NCBI RefSeq assembly: GCF_025567405.1
Contig: NZ_JAOQKJ010000001.1
Span: 310,001 to 374,000 of the forward strand
DNA from: Suilimivivens aceti
GTDB taxonomy: Bacteria; Bacillota; Clostridia; Lachnospirales; Lachnospiraceae
Reading direction: 5' to 3'
DNA: 64,000 bases
Shown piece by piece: positions 1 through 8,918 of the stretch (its first letter is position 1; every line of letters begins with the position of its first letter). The position numbers and the translations under genes are program-made. The notes under the pieces are model-generated. The model saw only the letters and a list, made by a program, of their open reading frames with translations. It was not told where the DNA came from and made no database searches.

Positions 1-621
1 ATATTTCCGGTACTTCATTTTAACCAGTCCTGCCACCTTGGTCGGCTTTCTGCGGTACCCTGCTTCCTTTGTCAGGATCACCACATTTTTCTGATTGCCA
101 TCCTCTATGGATCTCCGGATCGGGATAGCATCAGAAATTCCGCCATCCAGATATTTTCTGCCGTTCCAGCTGATGATATTGGCTACAAGAGGCAGTGAGG
201 CCGATGCCCTGACCACTTCAATATCCTTCTTCATATCTTTAATAGGAATATATTCGGCAAGTCCTGTTTCTATGTTCGTAACTACACTGTAAAAGGTGCC
301 CGGATACCGGTTAAAAGTATCATAATCGTACAGATTCAGTTCATCCGGAATCCTGTGATAGCACATCTCTGCCCCGAACAGATCCCCCGTTTTCAGCAGA
401 CTGTATACACTGCAGTAATTCTTATCATCCAGATAATCCACATTCACATGATAAGCCCTGCCCCGCTGCTTTGACAGAAAGCTGCACAGGGAACAGGCTC
501 CTGCAGACACGCCGTAGCAGGAAGAAAATTCCAGCCCTTTATCCAGGAAAAAGTCCAGTACGCCGGATGAATACACACCCTTCATACCACCGCCTTCCAA
601 AACAAGTCCTGCCTGGTACAT
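1..621 (-). CDS. Patatin-like phospholipase (3' end beyond window)
   Basis: This is the N-terminal 207 residues of a patatin-family serine acyl hydrolase, which would release fatty acids from membrane or storage lipids. Seen: the glycine-rich oxyanion loop LEGGGMKG at residues 8-15, the nucleophile elbow GVSAG with Ser39, and the DGG motif with catalytic Asp159, so both parts of the Ser-Asp dyad are present. The ATG is preceded by AAAGGAG at good spacing. The C-terminus runs off the left edge. It lies 50 bases behind the aminotransferase, in the same direction as the mannan operon, so it may be at the tail of that transcript. No signal peptide is visible. The family call is firm; the physiological substrate cannot be told. 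Confidence 0.9.
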   Translation of the reverse strand, partial: MYQAGLVLEGGGMKGVYSSGVLDFFLDKGLEFSSCYGVSAGACSLCSFLSKQRGRAYHVNVDYLDDKNYCSVYSLLKTGDLFGAEMCYHRIPDELNLYDYDTFNRYPGTFYSVVTNIETGLAEYIPIKDMKKDIEVVRASASLPLVANIISWNGRKYLDGGISDAIPIRRSIEDGNQKNVVILTKEAGYRRKPTKVAGLVKMKYRKY

Positions 622-671
622 ACACTCACTCCTTTTCTGCTGCCCGTGGCAGTCTTTAAAGCTATCCGCAC

Positions 672-1856
672 CTAATAATTCTCTTTCACGAATCTGCGGA
701 GGGCTTCCAGGGATCTTTCCACCTTCTCCGTATCAATACAGTACGCCATACGGAAATATCCTTTAACCCCAAAGCTGTCAGAGGGAACCAGAATCAGGTC
801 ATACTGCAGCGCTTTCTTACAGAATGCTACTGCATCCTCTTCCAGTGCCTTTGGGAAAATGTAGAAGGTGCCTCCCGGTCTGACACAGGAAAAGCCAAGA
901 TCTGTCAGTGCCTGATAAAGCAGCTTCATATTGGTCTCATATACCTTCATATCCGCTGTTTCATCTACTACCTTTGCTACCGCAAGCTGGATACTGGAGG
1001 ACGGGCAGTTATGTCCGATCCCTCTTGAGATCTGTCCCATCATGGGTACCAGAAGCTCTGCGTCTTTGCATGCCGGATTCACTGCCACATATCCGATACG
1101 CTCACCGGGAAGGGACAGGGACTTGGAATAGGAATAGCAGGACAGAGTATTTGCATAAAACCTTGAAACATAAGGAAGCTCTGCCCCGTCAAAAACGATC
1201 TCCCTGTAAGGTTCATCGGAAATGATAAAGATCTCGTGTCCATATTCCTGCTGCTTTTCCGTCAGAAGCTTTGCCAGCTTTTCCAGTGTTTCTGCGCTGT
1301 AAACAGCTCCGGACGGATTGTTCGGGGTATTGATGAGCACTGCTGCCGTATTTTCGTTCAGCATTTCAGTAAGCTTCTCAAAATTGATCTGGAAGCTCTC
1401 CGTATCAGCAGGAACCACCTTTAAAACAGCTCCTGTCAGATTGACATAGGGACCATATTCCGGGAAATAGGGTGCAAAGGTCAGTACCTCATCCCCCGGC
1501 TTTGTCACACAGCGCAGGGCATGTGCCAGAGCGCCTGCAGCACCGGATGTTGGGAAAATATATTCCGGTGTATAGTTCATGCCAAATCTCCGGTTCAGGG
1601 ACGCAGCCACGCTTTCCTTGAATACGGGAAGTCCAAGACTTGGACTGTAGCCGTGCAGCTCCATGGAAGTCTTTGTCTTAAGGAGCTCTTCCATCTCTTT
1701 TGTATAATCGTCCGGCACCGGTACAGACGGATTTCCCAGACTATAATCGAATACATTTTCATATCCGATCTCTTTTCCTCTCGCTGCGGCGAATTCGGAA
1801 AACTCCCTGATTACAGATCTTCCTCCAAGCATGTTTTTGTACTGTTCATTGATCAT
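672..1856 (-). CDS. PLP-dependent aminotransferase, class I/II
   Basis: A 394-residue fold-type I aminotransferase of the aspartate aminotransferase family, cytosolic. Seen: the N-terminal substrate loop with SLGNPSVPVP, the NTPNNPSG motif, the ISDEPYRE segment that holds the pyridine-nitrogen Asp, and the PLP lysine in SYSKSLSLPGERIGY (about residue 243). Length is typical of the family. The start is an ATG with AGGAAAG upstream. It follows the GH1-isomerase gene by only 21 bases, so it is probably co-transcribed with the mannan genes although it has no clear role in glycan breakdown. The amino donor (aspartate, alanine or another) cannot be read from the sequence. Confidence 0.9.
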   Translation of the reverse strand: MINEQYKNMLGGRSVIREFSEFAAARGKEIGYENVFDYSLGNPSVPVPDDYTKEMEELLKTKTSMELHGYSPSLGLPVFKESVAASLNRRFGMNYTPEYIFPTSGAAGALAHALRCVTKPGDEVLTFAPYFPEYGPYVNLTGAVLKVVPADTESFQINFEKLTEMLNENTAAVLINTPNNPSGAVYSAETLEKLAKLLTEKQQEYGHEIFIISDEPYREIVFDGAELPYVSRFYANTLSCYSYSKSLSLPGERIGYVAVNPACKDAELLVPMMGQISRGIGHNCPSSSIQLAVAKVVDETADMKVYETNMKLLYQALTDLGFSCVRPGGTFYIFPKALEEDAVAFCKKALQYDLILVPSDSFGVKGYFRMAYCIDTEKVERSLEALRRFVKENY

Positions 1857-1877
1857 AGTTAGTCTTTCCTGCTTTCT

Positions 1878-4184
1878 TTATTTTACAGAAGATGCGATCA
1901 GTGTCATATCTCCCTGCAGTTCCACCTTGCCAAAGCCTGAAGGAAGGATAAAGTGATCTCCCTTTCTGATCATCTGTCCATTAACAAGACCTTCTCCCTC
2001 TATCACGCTCATGATCAGGAAAGGATGCTCCTGCTCAAAGGAAACCGGCTCTGTTACGGTTAATTTGTATACCTTGTAATAATCACAGGCGATCAGCTCA
2101 TTCATAGTGTTTGCCGGCAGATCTGCTGCATGACTTACACTGTCCTCTGCAGAAGGTGCCGGTACAGTGATCACATCGATACTCTGCTGTACGTGAAGCT
2201 CACGGGGCTTTCCATTGGAAAGTCTGTCATAGTCATACACACGATAGGTAATATCGCTGTTCTGCTGAGTTTCCAGAATCATCAGGCCGCCCTTGATCGC
2301 GTGGACAGTTCCGGGATTGATCTGAATAAAGTCCCCCTTCTTCACCGGTACTTCACGGATCAGCTCTGACCATCTCTTCTGATCGATCATTTCCTTCAGC
2401 TCTTCTCTGCTGCCTGCATTGTGGCCAACCACCAGTGTCGCATCCTCAGGGCAGTCCAGAATATACCAGCACTCTGTCTTTCCAAGAGATCCGTTCTCAT
2501 GTACCTTGGCATAGGCATCATCAGGATGTACCTGGATACTTAAATCTGCCTTAGCATCAATGATCTTGATCAGCAGAGGGAACCGGTCAAGAGGAAGGTT
2601 TCCAAACAGCTCCGGCTCCTCTTTGAACAGCTCGGAAAGCTTTCTGCCTGCATATTCCCCTTCTCTTACGGTGCAGTCTCCGTTTGGATGTGCGCTGACT
2701 GCCCAGCACTCACCTGTCTTGTCACTGGGGATCTCATAGCCAAACTTCTCGGCAAGCTGATTGCCGCCCCAGATCATTTCCTTAAACACAGGATTCAAAA
2801 ACAAAATCGGCCTTGTCTTCTTGTTCACAGTTAACTCCCTTCCATTGGATTCTATGATTTTCTGATACCAGAATGCAGAATCCTTCACAATCCTTTTCTG
2901 TGTCTTAAAATCTACATATACAATACCAAAACGCTCGGTATATCCCTTGTCCCATTCAAAATTATCAAGGAAGGTCCACAGGAAATAGCCCCGCACATCA
3001 GCACCGTCATCATTTGCTCTCTGCAGTGCAGAAATATACAGATCCAGAAAATTCTGTCTGTTGGGATCATGTACACGGCCATCCAGTGACACATCATCAT
3101 GACAGGACATGCCGTTCTCTGTAATGTAAAGAGGTAAATGATACCGCTCATACAGGAACTTCACGCCATAGTAGAAGCACTCCGGTGTAACCGGCCAGCC
3201 TGCTGCTGTCTTGGCAGCACCTGCTTCCCTGTCCACATACTCCGGCTCTCCGTCCTCGCCCTGTCTCATCATATATCCGTTATAAATGTTTTGTCCCATA
3301 AAATCAAGGGGCTGGGAAATAAGTTTCATATCCTCATCTGTAATTTCCGGCAGATACTCAGCAAATTTCTTAAGTCCCTCTTCCGGATATTTTCCAAGAA
3401 ATACCGGATCATTGAACCATGCCACATTCCAGGTCCAGTTGTCCATGGGCTGGTGGAAGCCAAACAGCGTCTTTCTTGCAGCCTCGATATCCTCCGGGGA
3501 ATCGGTAGCAGGATATGCCATGCCACAGGTCGGCGCATAGCCTACCTTGATCGGTCTGCTGGCATATTTCCGGAGATTGATAACTGCCTGGCCATGGGCA
3601 CGGAGTGCATTGTGGGCGATCTTAAATACATCCTTATAAGGAAGCTTTAGCCCCGGCGCATGCACTCCCGACAGATGTCCAAGTCCCACAAAGCATTCCG
3701 GCTCATTTAAGGTAATGAAATATTCGCAGATATCAGAGAAATTCTCTGCCACTACCTTCGCATATTCTCCGAACCACTGTATCACATCCTCATTCAGCCA
3801 GCCGCCCTTGTCCTGCAGCGCCTGCGGAAATTCCCAGTGATACATGGTGATATATGGCTCGATCCCGTTCTCCTTCATGGAAAGGATCATGTCCCGGTAC
3901 ATGGCAATGGCCTTTTCATTCACCTTTCCCGTACCTTCCGGCAGGATCCTCGCCCAGCTCATGGAAAAGCGGTACGCTTTGATCCCAAGCAGCTTCATCA
4001 GCTTATAATCCTCTTTATATCTGTGCATGTGGTCACAGGCGGTATACGCATCCTTTCCATCCAGGATCCTTCCCTCTTCGGCAAAGGTATCCCAGATGTT
4101 CTTACCGCATCCATCCTCCGGATCTCTTCCCTCTACCTGATAGGCGCTGCTGGCAACGCCCCACACAAAATCATCACGAAACAT
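1878..4184 (-). CDS. GH1 beta-glycosidase fused to type I mannose-6-phosphate isomerase
   Basis: Two enzymes in one 768-residue chain. Residues 1 to about 450 are a complete glycoside hydrolase family 1 (beta-glucosidase/phospho-beta-glycosidase fold): acid/base Glu161 in TLNEPE, nucleophile Glu356 in ITENG, and the C-terminal WTFLDNFEW motif. Residues of about 457 to 768 are a complete short-form phosphomannose isomerase with the zinc ligands in QVHPDD (Gln, His), GKTECWY (Glu) and NPGTVHAI (His). No stop or frameshift separates them. ATG follows AGGAGA at 8 bases. In the mannan pathway the GH1 part would remove terminal glucose (or mannose) from oligosaccharides, and the isomerase would turn mannose 6-phosphate into fructose 6-phosphate. 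There is no signal peptide, so both act in the cytosol. The two domain calls are firm; GH1 substrate preference is an inference. Confidence 0.93.
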   Translation of the reverse strand: MFRDDFVWGVASSAYQVEGRDPEDGCGKNIWDTFAEEGRILDGKDAYTACDHMHRYKEDYKLMKLLGIKAYRFSMSWARILPEGTGKVNEKAIAMYRDMILSMKENGIEPYITMYHWEFPQALQDKGGWLNEDVIQWFGEYAKVVAENFSDICEYFITLNEPECFVGLGHLSGVHAPGLKLPYKDVFKIAHNALRAHGQAVINLRKYASRPIKVGYAPTCGMAYPATDSPEDIEAARKTLFGFHQPMDNWTWNVAWFNDPVFLGKYPEEGLKKFAEYLPEITDEDMKLISQPLDFMGQNIYNGYMMRQGEDGEPEYVDREAGAAKTAAGWPVTPECFYYGVKFLYERYHLPLYITENGMSCHDDVSLDGRVHDPNRQNFLDLYISALQRANDDGADVRGYFLWTFLDNFEWDKGYTERFGIVYVDFKTQKRIVKDSAFWYQKIIESNGRELTVNKKTRPILFLNPVFKEMIWGGNQLAEKFGYEIPSDKTGECWAVSAHPNGDCTVREGEYAGRKLSELFKEEPELFGNLPLDRFPLLIKIIDAKADLSIQVHPDDAYAKVHENGSLGKTECWYILDCPEDATLVVGHNAGSREELKEMIDQKRWSELIREVPVKKGDFIQINPGTVHAIKGGLMILETQQNSDITYRVYDYDRLSNGKPRELHVQQSIDVITVPAPSAEDSVSHAADLPANTMNELIACDYYKVYKLTVTEPVSFEQEHPFLIMSVIEGEGLVNGQMIRKGDHFILPSGFGKVELQGDMTLIASSVK

Positions 4185-4216
4185 AGTTTTATCTCCTTTT
4201 ATTCCGAATTTCCCTG

Positions 4217-5341
4217 TCAGCAGGATCCAATGACGGATACCAGGTAAAACGGAACTGCATCCTGCTCTGTTGCTTCCACGATCTCGATCTCTACCTTATG
4301 TATACCGGGTTCCATATGTCTTGTCACCGTATCAATATACAGACAGTCTCCCCATGTCTCCTTAAAGTTTCCATCTAATACCATAGCCGTATCTTCTCTG
4401 CCATCTACTGTAACCTTTGCAATGGGAGTTGGCTGCTTGACACTCTTACGGTACTGTACCGCAATGCCGGTTCCTTCGATCTCAAAGGTAATCTTATCGC
4501 CCACATAGCTTCCTGTCCATCCTCTTCTGAAGATCTCAAGAATATTGTCCTGAGGCTCTAGATCAGCCACAAATCCTGCAAGAACAGGCTCTGAATTATG
4601 ATTCTGATATCTCACAGAATGCTCATAGGCATTTTCTGTGATCGGTGCAGGAAGTGTCCCTTCTGCAAAGGCAGCTTCTTCCTCGTTGTTTCTGTCCTCA
4701 TATATCTTCTCAAGGAAGGTAGTGATCACTTTGGCTACCAGTGCATGGCCTGCGTCATTGGGATGAAGGTCATCCGGTGTGATCTCTCTGTTTTTGATCC
4801 TTCCGGACTCGATCTCCGGCCAGATTGTTTCCTTCATGCTGACCATGGGAAGTGCATAAGCCTTTGCTACCTTCAGATGCATTTCCTCTGCATTCAGTCC
4901 GTCGTCATACCTGACATTGTTCATCAGCATAACAGCCGGTCTGCAGGCATCTGACAGTGTGGTTCTTACAAGACCCTCATACGTTTCCTCAAAGAATTCC
5001 GTATTTTCATCATTCACCGCAAACTCGATCAGCACGAAATCCGGCTGATAGGAAAGCAGATGCTCCTTTACTCTGGAAACGCCAAACTGGGATGTGGTTC
5101 CGCCAATTCCCGCATTGACAAAGGTGATCTCTGACTCCGGGAATTTCTTTTTCCACCACTCATATACCAGATAGGCATAACAGGTCTGCGGTGTGGAAGA
5201 AAGACTTCCCTGAGTAATGGAACCGCCAAGAAAACCTGTGGTAATGTCCTCTCCTCTCTCTGCCTTTTTCATACATTCCTTGATTTTTTTCCAGTTTCCT
5301 CTGTTGATCATTCCCTGATCAAACTTAACCTGATATTCCAT
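4217..5341 (-). CDS. SGNH acetylesterase, CE17-like (acetyl-mannan esterase)
   Basis: A 374-residue intracellular SGNH hydrolase with a C-terminal beta-sandwich. Seen: block I GGSITQG with nucleophile Ser41, the GIGGTTSQFG oxyanion block, the FAVNDEN asparagine block and DDLHPNDAGH with Asp at about 191 and His at about 193. The last ~120 residues (from about NILEIFRRGW) are a separate carbohydrate-binding-like domain. This order, SGNH first and beta-sandwich second, matches CE17 of the Roseburia mannan system, where CE17 removes acetyl groups from mannose units; CE2 has the reverse order. The start chosen is the ATG with AAAAGGAG upstream; a longer in-frame reading adds 24 residues without a ribosome site. 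The neighbouring GH130 and epimerase genes support the role. Confidence 0.85.
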   Translation of the reverse strand: MEYQVKFDQGMINRGNWKKIKECMKKAERGEDITTGFLGGSITQGSLSSTPQTCYAYLVYEWWKKKFPESEITFVNAGIGGTTSQFGVSRVKEHLLSYQPDFVLIEFAVNDENTEFFEETYEGLVRTTLSDACRPAVMLMNNVRYDDGLNAEEMHLKVAKAYALPMVSMKETIWPEIESGRIKNREITPDDLHPNDAGHALVAKVITTFLEKIYEDRNNEEEAAFAEGTLPAPITENAYEHSVRYQNHNSEPVLAGFVADLEPQDNILEIFRRGWTGSYVGDKITFEIEGTGIAVQYRKSVKQPTPIAKVTVDGREDTAMVLDGNFKETWGDCLYIDTVTRHMEPGIHKVEIEIVEATEQDAVPFYLVSVIGSC

Positions 5342-5387
5342 AATCGTTTTGCTCCTTTTCGCTTTTTTATAATCATGAAATATTAAG

Positions 5388-5420
5388 AAAGGGCCTGCTG
5401 ACGAATCTAACAAGCCCTTT
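5388..5420 (-). other. Intercistronic hairpin between GH130_2 and CE17 genes
   Basis: An inverted repeat with AAAGGGC/GCCCTTT arms, extended past one mismatch by TG/CA, lies in the 105-base gap between two operon genes. It is followed on the minus strand by only a weak U-rich stretch, so it may be a leaky terminator or an RNA-processing/stabilising stem rather than a true end of transcription. The opposite strand has TTTTT after the stem. Confidence 0.45.
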
Positions 5421-5446
5421 TTAAAACTATTTCACTGTTCCTTTTC

Positions 5447-6469
5447 TTATCTGATACCGATCTCTGTATCAGCCTCTGTTACTACACTGTGCTCTTTGAT
5501 ATATGCTACGATCTCATCAAATTTGGTAAATGCAAGACCTACATAGCTGTCTGCACATCCGTAGTAAATAGCGATCTTTCCGCTTTCAGGATCATGAATG
5601 GTAGCGCAGGGGAAGCATACGTTGGGAACGAATCCTCTCTCCTCATACCACTCTTCGGGTGTCAGCAGGAAGGTCTCACATCTGTACTTCACGATAGAAG
5701 GATTCTCAAGATCCAGGATCGCACCTCCGATGGAATATACGAAGCCGTTGCAGGTTCCGCTTACACCGTGATAGAACAGCAGCCATCCTTCACTTGTCTC
5801 GATAGGAGCTGCACCTCCGCCGATCTTAACGGACTCCCACCATTCGCTGCCTTTGCCCATAACGTGTCTGTGTTTTCCCCAGTAAACAAGGTCAGGGCTC
5901 TCGCTGACAAAGATATCACCGAAGGGTGTATGACCGCTGTCAGAAGGGCGGCTCAACAGCATGTAGTTTCCATGAATTTTTCTGGGGAACAGAACTGCGT
6001 TTCTGTTGTAAGGAATAAAAGGGTTCTCAAGCCTTGTAAAGGTCTTGAAATCAGTTGTCTTTGCCATACCGATGGATGCACCATAAAAGTCCTGGCACCA
6101 GATGATATAATAGGTATCTTCTACCTTTACCAGTCTGGGGTCATAAGCATACTTCGGCATGAAAGGCTTTCCTTCTTCATCCACGAAAGGAATCTTCTCC
6201 TTATCAAAATCCCAGTGGATCGCATCCTTGCTTCTTCCCATATAGATATAAGGGATGCCGTTTGTCTGCTCGCCACGGAATACGCCGATAAACTCATCAC
6301 CATAAGGCATTACGGCACTGTTGAAAATTCTGGCAACGCCTTCTACAGGATTACGTCCGATGATCGGGTTCTCTGTATATCTCCAGATAGGCGCTCCGGT
6401 CAGTCCTTCCGGCTTCTCCTGCCAGGGAACATTCTTTACCGGAGGGGCAATCATTTTAATTTCGCTCAT
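5447..6469 (-). CDS. GH130_2 beta-1,4-mannooligosaccharide phosphorylase
   Basis: A 340-residue cytosolic glycoside phosphorylase that would cleave mannose from the non-reducing end of beta-1,4-mannooligosaccharides with phosphate, giving mannose 1-phosphate. Seen: the PWQEKPEG start typical of this subfamily, RYTENPIIGRNP, the general-acid Asp110 in YDPRL, phosphate/sugar-binding SRPSDSGHTPFGDI and IYYGCAD near the C-terminus. It is closely similar to the GH130 at 41599-42579. The ATG chosen has AAAGGAGATA upstream; a longer reading starting 21 bases earlier has no ribosome site. It stands directly behind the GH130_1 gene. The subfamily assignment rests on motif pattern and length; oligosaccharide length preference is not readable. 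Confidence 0.88.
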   Translation of the reverse strand: MSEIKMIAPPVKNVPWQEKPEGLTGAPIWRYTENPIIGRNPVEGVARIFNSAVMPYGDEFIGVFRGEQTNGIPYIYMGRSKDAIHWDFDKEKIPFVDEEGKPFMPKYAYDPRLVKVEDTYYIIWCQDFYGASIGMAKTTDFKTFTRLENPFIPYNRNAVLFPRKIHGNYMLLSRPSDSGHTPFGDIFVSESPDLVYWGKHRHVMGKGSEWWESVKIGGGAAPIETSEGWLLFYHGVSGTCNGFVYSIGGAILDLENPSIVKYRCETFLLTPEEWYEERGFVPNVCFPCATIHDPESGKIAIYYGCADSYVGLAFTKFDEIVAYIKEHSVVTEADTEIGIR

Positions 6470-6502
6470 ATTATCTCCTTTACGCCTCAAAGGCTTTTTG
6501 TC

Positions 6503-7675
6503 TTATTTGGAAAGAAATTCCAGGTTCTTTTTGATCAGTTCACATCTCTGTGCTACGCACTCTACGCTTCTGCCGGGATCCTTCGGTGTATTGAATACAT
6601 AATCGATCAGCTTGTCAACAGTTGTAGTTGCAACATGCATTCTTGTATCACTGGATGCGTAGTAAATAAATACCTCGCCCTTTTCATTTGCGATCGCACC
6701 GTTGGTAAATACAACGTTGGATACGTCACCGACTCTCTCGCCGCCCCTTGGTCCGATCAGCAGGCCTGAAGGCTCTGCGATCACTCTGGAAGGATCATTT
6801 AAGTCAGTTGCGAATGCGTAAATTACATATCTGAGTCCGGCTGCTGTATTTCTTACACCGTGTGCAATATGAATCCAGCCCTTTTCTGTCTTGATCGGCA
6901 CTGCACCGGCACCGTTCTTGGCCTCAGTAATGGTATGATACTTACGAAGGCTTGTCATCTTCTCTTCGTCGATAACAGCATGGGTAATATCATCACAGAG
7001 TCCGAATCCGATACCGCCGCCTGATCCTGTCTCGATGAAGTCATCCATCGGTCTTGTATAGAAAGCATACTTGCCATTTACAAATTCAGGATGCAGTACT
7101 ACGTTTCTCTGCTGAGGGGAGTTTAAGGTTACCAGGTTAGGCAGTCTCTCCCATGTCTTCAGATCCTTTGTCCTTACAATACCTGCTGCAGCAACTGCTG
7201 CAGAAAGATCATTGACTGTGGTATCCTTGCTCTCTGAACAGAATACGCCATAGATGTAACCATCCTCATGCTTGGTGAGACGCATATCATATACGTTTGT
7301 CTCTTCCTTGCAGGTATCCGGAAGCAGGATCGGGTAATCCCAGAAACGGAATCCATCGATTCCATTGTCACTTTCTGCTACGCCAAAGAAGGACTTTCTG
7401 TCATCTCCTTCAATTCTGGCTACCAGATAATACTTTCCATTCAGTTCGATCGCACCGGAATTCATAACTGCATTGATTCCCAGTCTCTTCATAAAATACG
7501 GATTGGTTTCCGGGTTTAAATCATACTGCCAGGTAAGCGGAATATGCTCTCTGGTCAGTACCGGATTCACATAGCGGTCATATATCCCGTTGTAAAAATC
7601 AGGATCTACTTCATTTTTCCTGTTAATAAGTGCTTCGTATTTCTTTAATTCTTCTTCATACTTCTGATGTAACAT
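6503..7675 (-). CDS. GH130_1 4-O-beta-D-mannosyl-D-glucose phosphorylase
   Basis: A 390-residue cytosolic phosphorylase that splits mannosyl-beta-1,4-glucose into mannose 1-phosphate and glucose. Seen: the long N-terminal helix (HQKYEEELKKYEALI), the acid Asp130 in VYDMRLT, YTRPMDDFIETGSGGG, and the helical C-terminal extension that GH130_1 members have and GH130_2 lack. Length fits the subfamily. The start taken is the ATG with AAAGGAG at 9 bases; a GTG six bases upstream is too close to that site. It is placed just after the 2-epimerase whose product is its substrate, which strongly supports the assignment. Confidence 0.9.
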   Translation of the reverse strand: MLHQKYEEELKKYEALINRKNEVDPDFYNGIYDRYVNPVLTREHIPLTWQYDLNPETNPYFMKRLGINAVMNSGAIELNGKYYLVARIEGDDRKSFFGVAESDNGIDGFRFWDYPILLPDTCKEETNVYDMRLTKHEDGYIYGVFCSESKDTTVNDLSAAVAAAGIVRTKDLKTWERLPNLVTLNSPQQRNVVLHPEFVNGKYAFYTRPMDDFIETGSGGGIGFGLCDDITHAVIDEEKMTSLRKYHTITEAKNGAGAVPIKTEKGWIHIAHGVRNTAAGLRYVIYAFATDLNDPSRVIAEPSGLLIGPRGGERVGDVSNVVFTNGAIANEKGEVFIYYASSDTRMHVATTTVDKLIDYVFNTPKDPGRSVECVAQRCELIKKNLEFLSK

Positions 7676-7692
7676 GCTCACTTTCTCCTTTC

Positions 7693-8874
7693 TCAGATCT
7701 CTTTTCCTTCTAATCTTCTGATTACCTCAAAGCACATTCTTCCATTGTGATACGGGCATTTCCAGGGTTCTACGATAGGTCTTCCCTCGTAAGGCTTTCC
7801 GCTTGGGTCTACCTCCCAGAACCACTCAGATCCCTGTCTCTTGTCCATCACATGATCCTTGATGAACTGCCATTCAGACTTTGCTGCATCCAGATACTCT
7901 GTCCTGGAAGGATCCTTCTGCCAGCCATTCAGGAAACCGATCACGGTCTCTGCCTGCACCCACCAGATACGATGTACATTTACAACACCTTTCTCACATT
8001 CATTTGCAAGGGAATGTCCGTCAAAGGCTACCTTATAGATCTCTGCTGTCAGATCCTTGGTAATAGGTGTCATTTTCTCTTCATATTTCTTCTCACCAAG
8101 AACTTCAACTCCACGATCCATCAGCCATGCCGTCTCGATATCATGACCATAGGAATGCAGATCCAGAATGGTGTTCATGTTCCTGTCAAAGAATACTTCC
8201 TGTCTGTGGAGCTTTGGATTATATACCTTATCAGCAAAGGTATCCATGATCCACTCAAGTCTTTCCTTTACCTCGGGGAGCTTTGCTACCCGGTAAAGCT
8301 CTGTATAGGCTTCAAATACATGAAGCAGGGTATTCATGGTCTTCTCAGCGATAACACCGTTTTCAGAAAGCTTGTCATTTTCCACTTCATGGAATTCCTT
8401 GTCAAAAGCTTCCTTATAACCGATCTCATCAGTGCACTTCGTCTCAATGATATGGAACAGCTCCTTTGCCATGGCAAGAGCTTCCTCATCATGGGTTGCC
8501 TCATAATAAGAGGAAAGTGCATAAATAGAGAATGCCTGATTGTAGGTATGCTTGGTTGTATCCTCCGGTGTGCCGTCATACTTCATGGACCAGAAAATAC
8601 CGCCGTTTTCCTTATCCATGCAGTGTTCCTTCATGAAGGCAAATCCATGCTTTGCTTCCTCAAGAAGACTCTCATCCTTAAGAAGCGTGTAGGCATTGGC
8701 GAAGAACCATGTGATTCTGCTGTTTAAAATACAGCCCTTCACTGCCCTTTTATCCACCTTCAGGTCATAATCCATATAACCATAATAACCGCCAAATTCA
8801 TCATCCCTCAGATTTTTCCAGAAAGGGATGATATCATTCAGCAAATGTGCTTTTACTTCTTCTAACATCATCAT
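7693..8874 (-). CDS. Mannobiose (cellobiose-type) 2-epimerase, AGE family
   Basis: A 393-residue (alpha/alpha)6-barrel protein of the N-acylglucosamine 2-epimerase family. It would convert the reducing-end mannose of beta-1,4-mannobiose into glucose, giving mannosyl-glucose for the GH130_1 enzyme next door. Seen: KHTYNQAFSIYALS, HSYGHDIETAWL and the C-terminal PYHNGRMCFEV, which carry the conserved catalytic and substrate-binding histidines of disaccharide 2-epimerases; length also fits those rather than the shorter GlcNAc epimerases. Three ATG codons in a row open the gene behind AAGGAGAAGG, so the exact start may differ by one or two residues. Confidence 0.9.
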   Translation of the reverse strand: MMMLEEVKAHLLNDIIPFWKNLRDDEFGGYYGYMDYDLKVDKRAVKGCILNSRITWFFANAYTLLKDESLLEEAKHGFAFMKEHCMDKENGGIFWSMKYDGTPEDTTKHTYNQAFSIYALSSYYEATHDEEALAMAKELFHIIETKCTDEIGYKEAFDKEFHEVENDKLSENGVIAEKTMNTLLHVFEAYTELYRVAKLPEVKERLEWIMDTFADKVYNPKLHRQEVFFDRNMNTILDLHSYGHDIETAWLMDRGVEVLGEKKYEEKMTPITKDLTAEIYKVAFDGHSLANECEKGVVNVHRIWWVQAETVIGFLNGWQKDPSRTEYLDAAKSEWQFIKDHVMDKRQGSEWFWEVDPSGKPYEGRPIVEPWKCPYHNGRMCFEVIRRLEGKEI

Positions 8875-8918
8875 TTTGTTCCTTCTCCTTTACCATTTTG
8901 TGGAACTGATTCTGTCTC

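Noticed and set aside
5489..6769. 426-codon plus-strand open frame
   Set aside because: It is antisense to both GH130 genes, has no ribosome site and no recognisable domain; it reflects codon bias of the real genes.
7747..8727. 326-codon plus-strand open frame
   Set aside because: Antisense shadow of the 2-epimerase gene; no domain.
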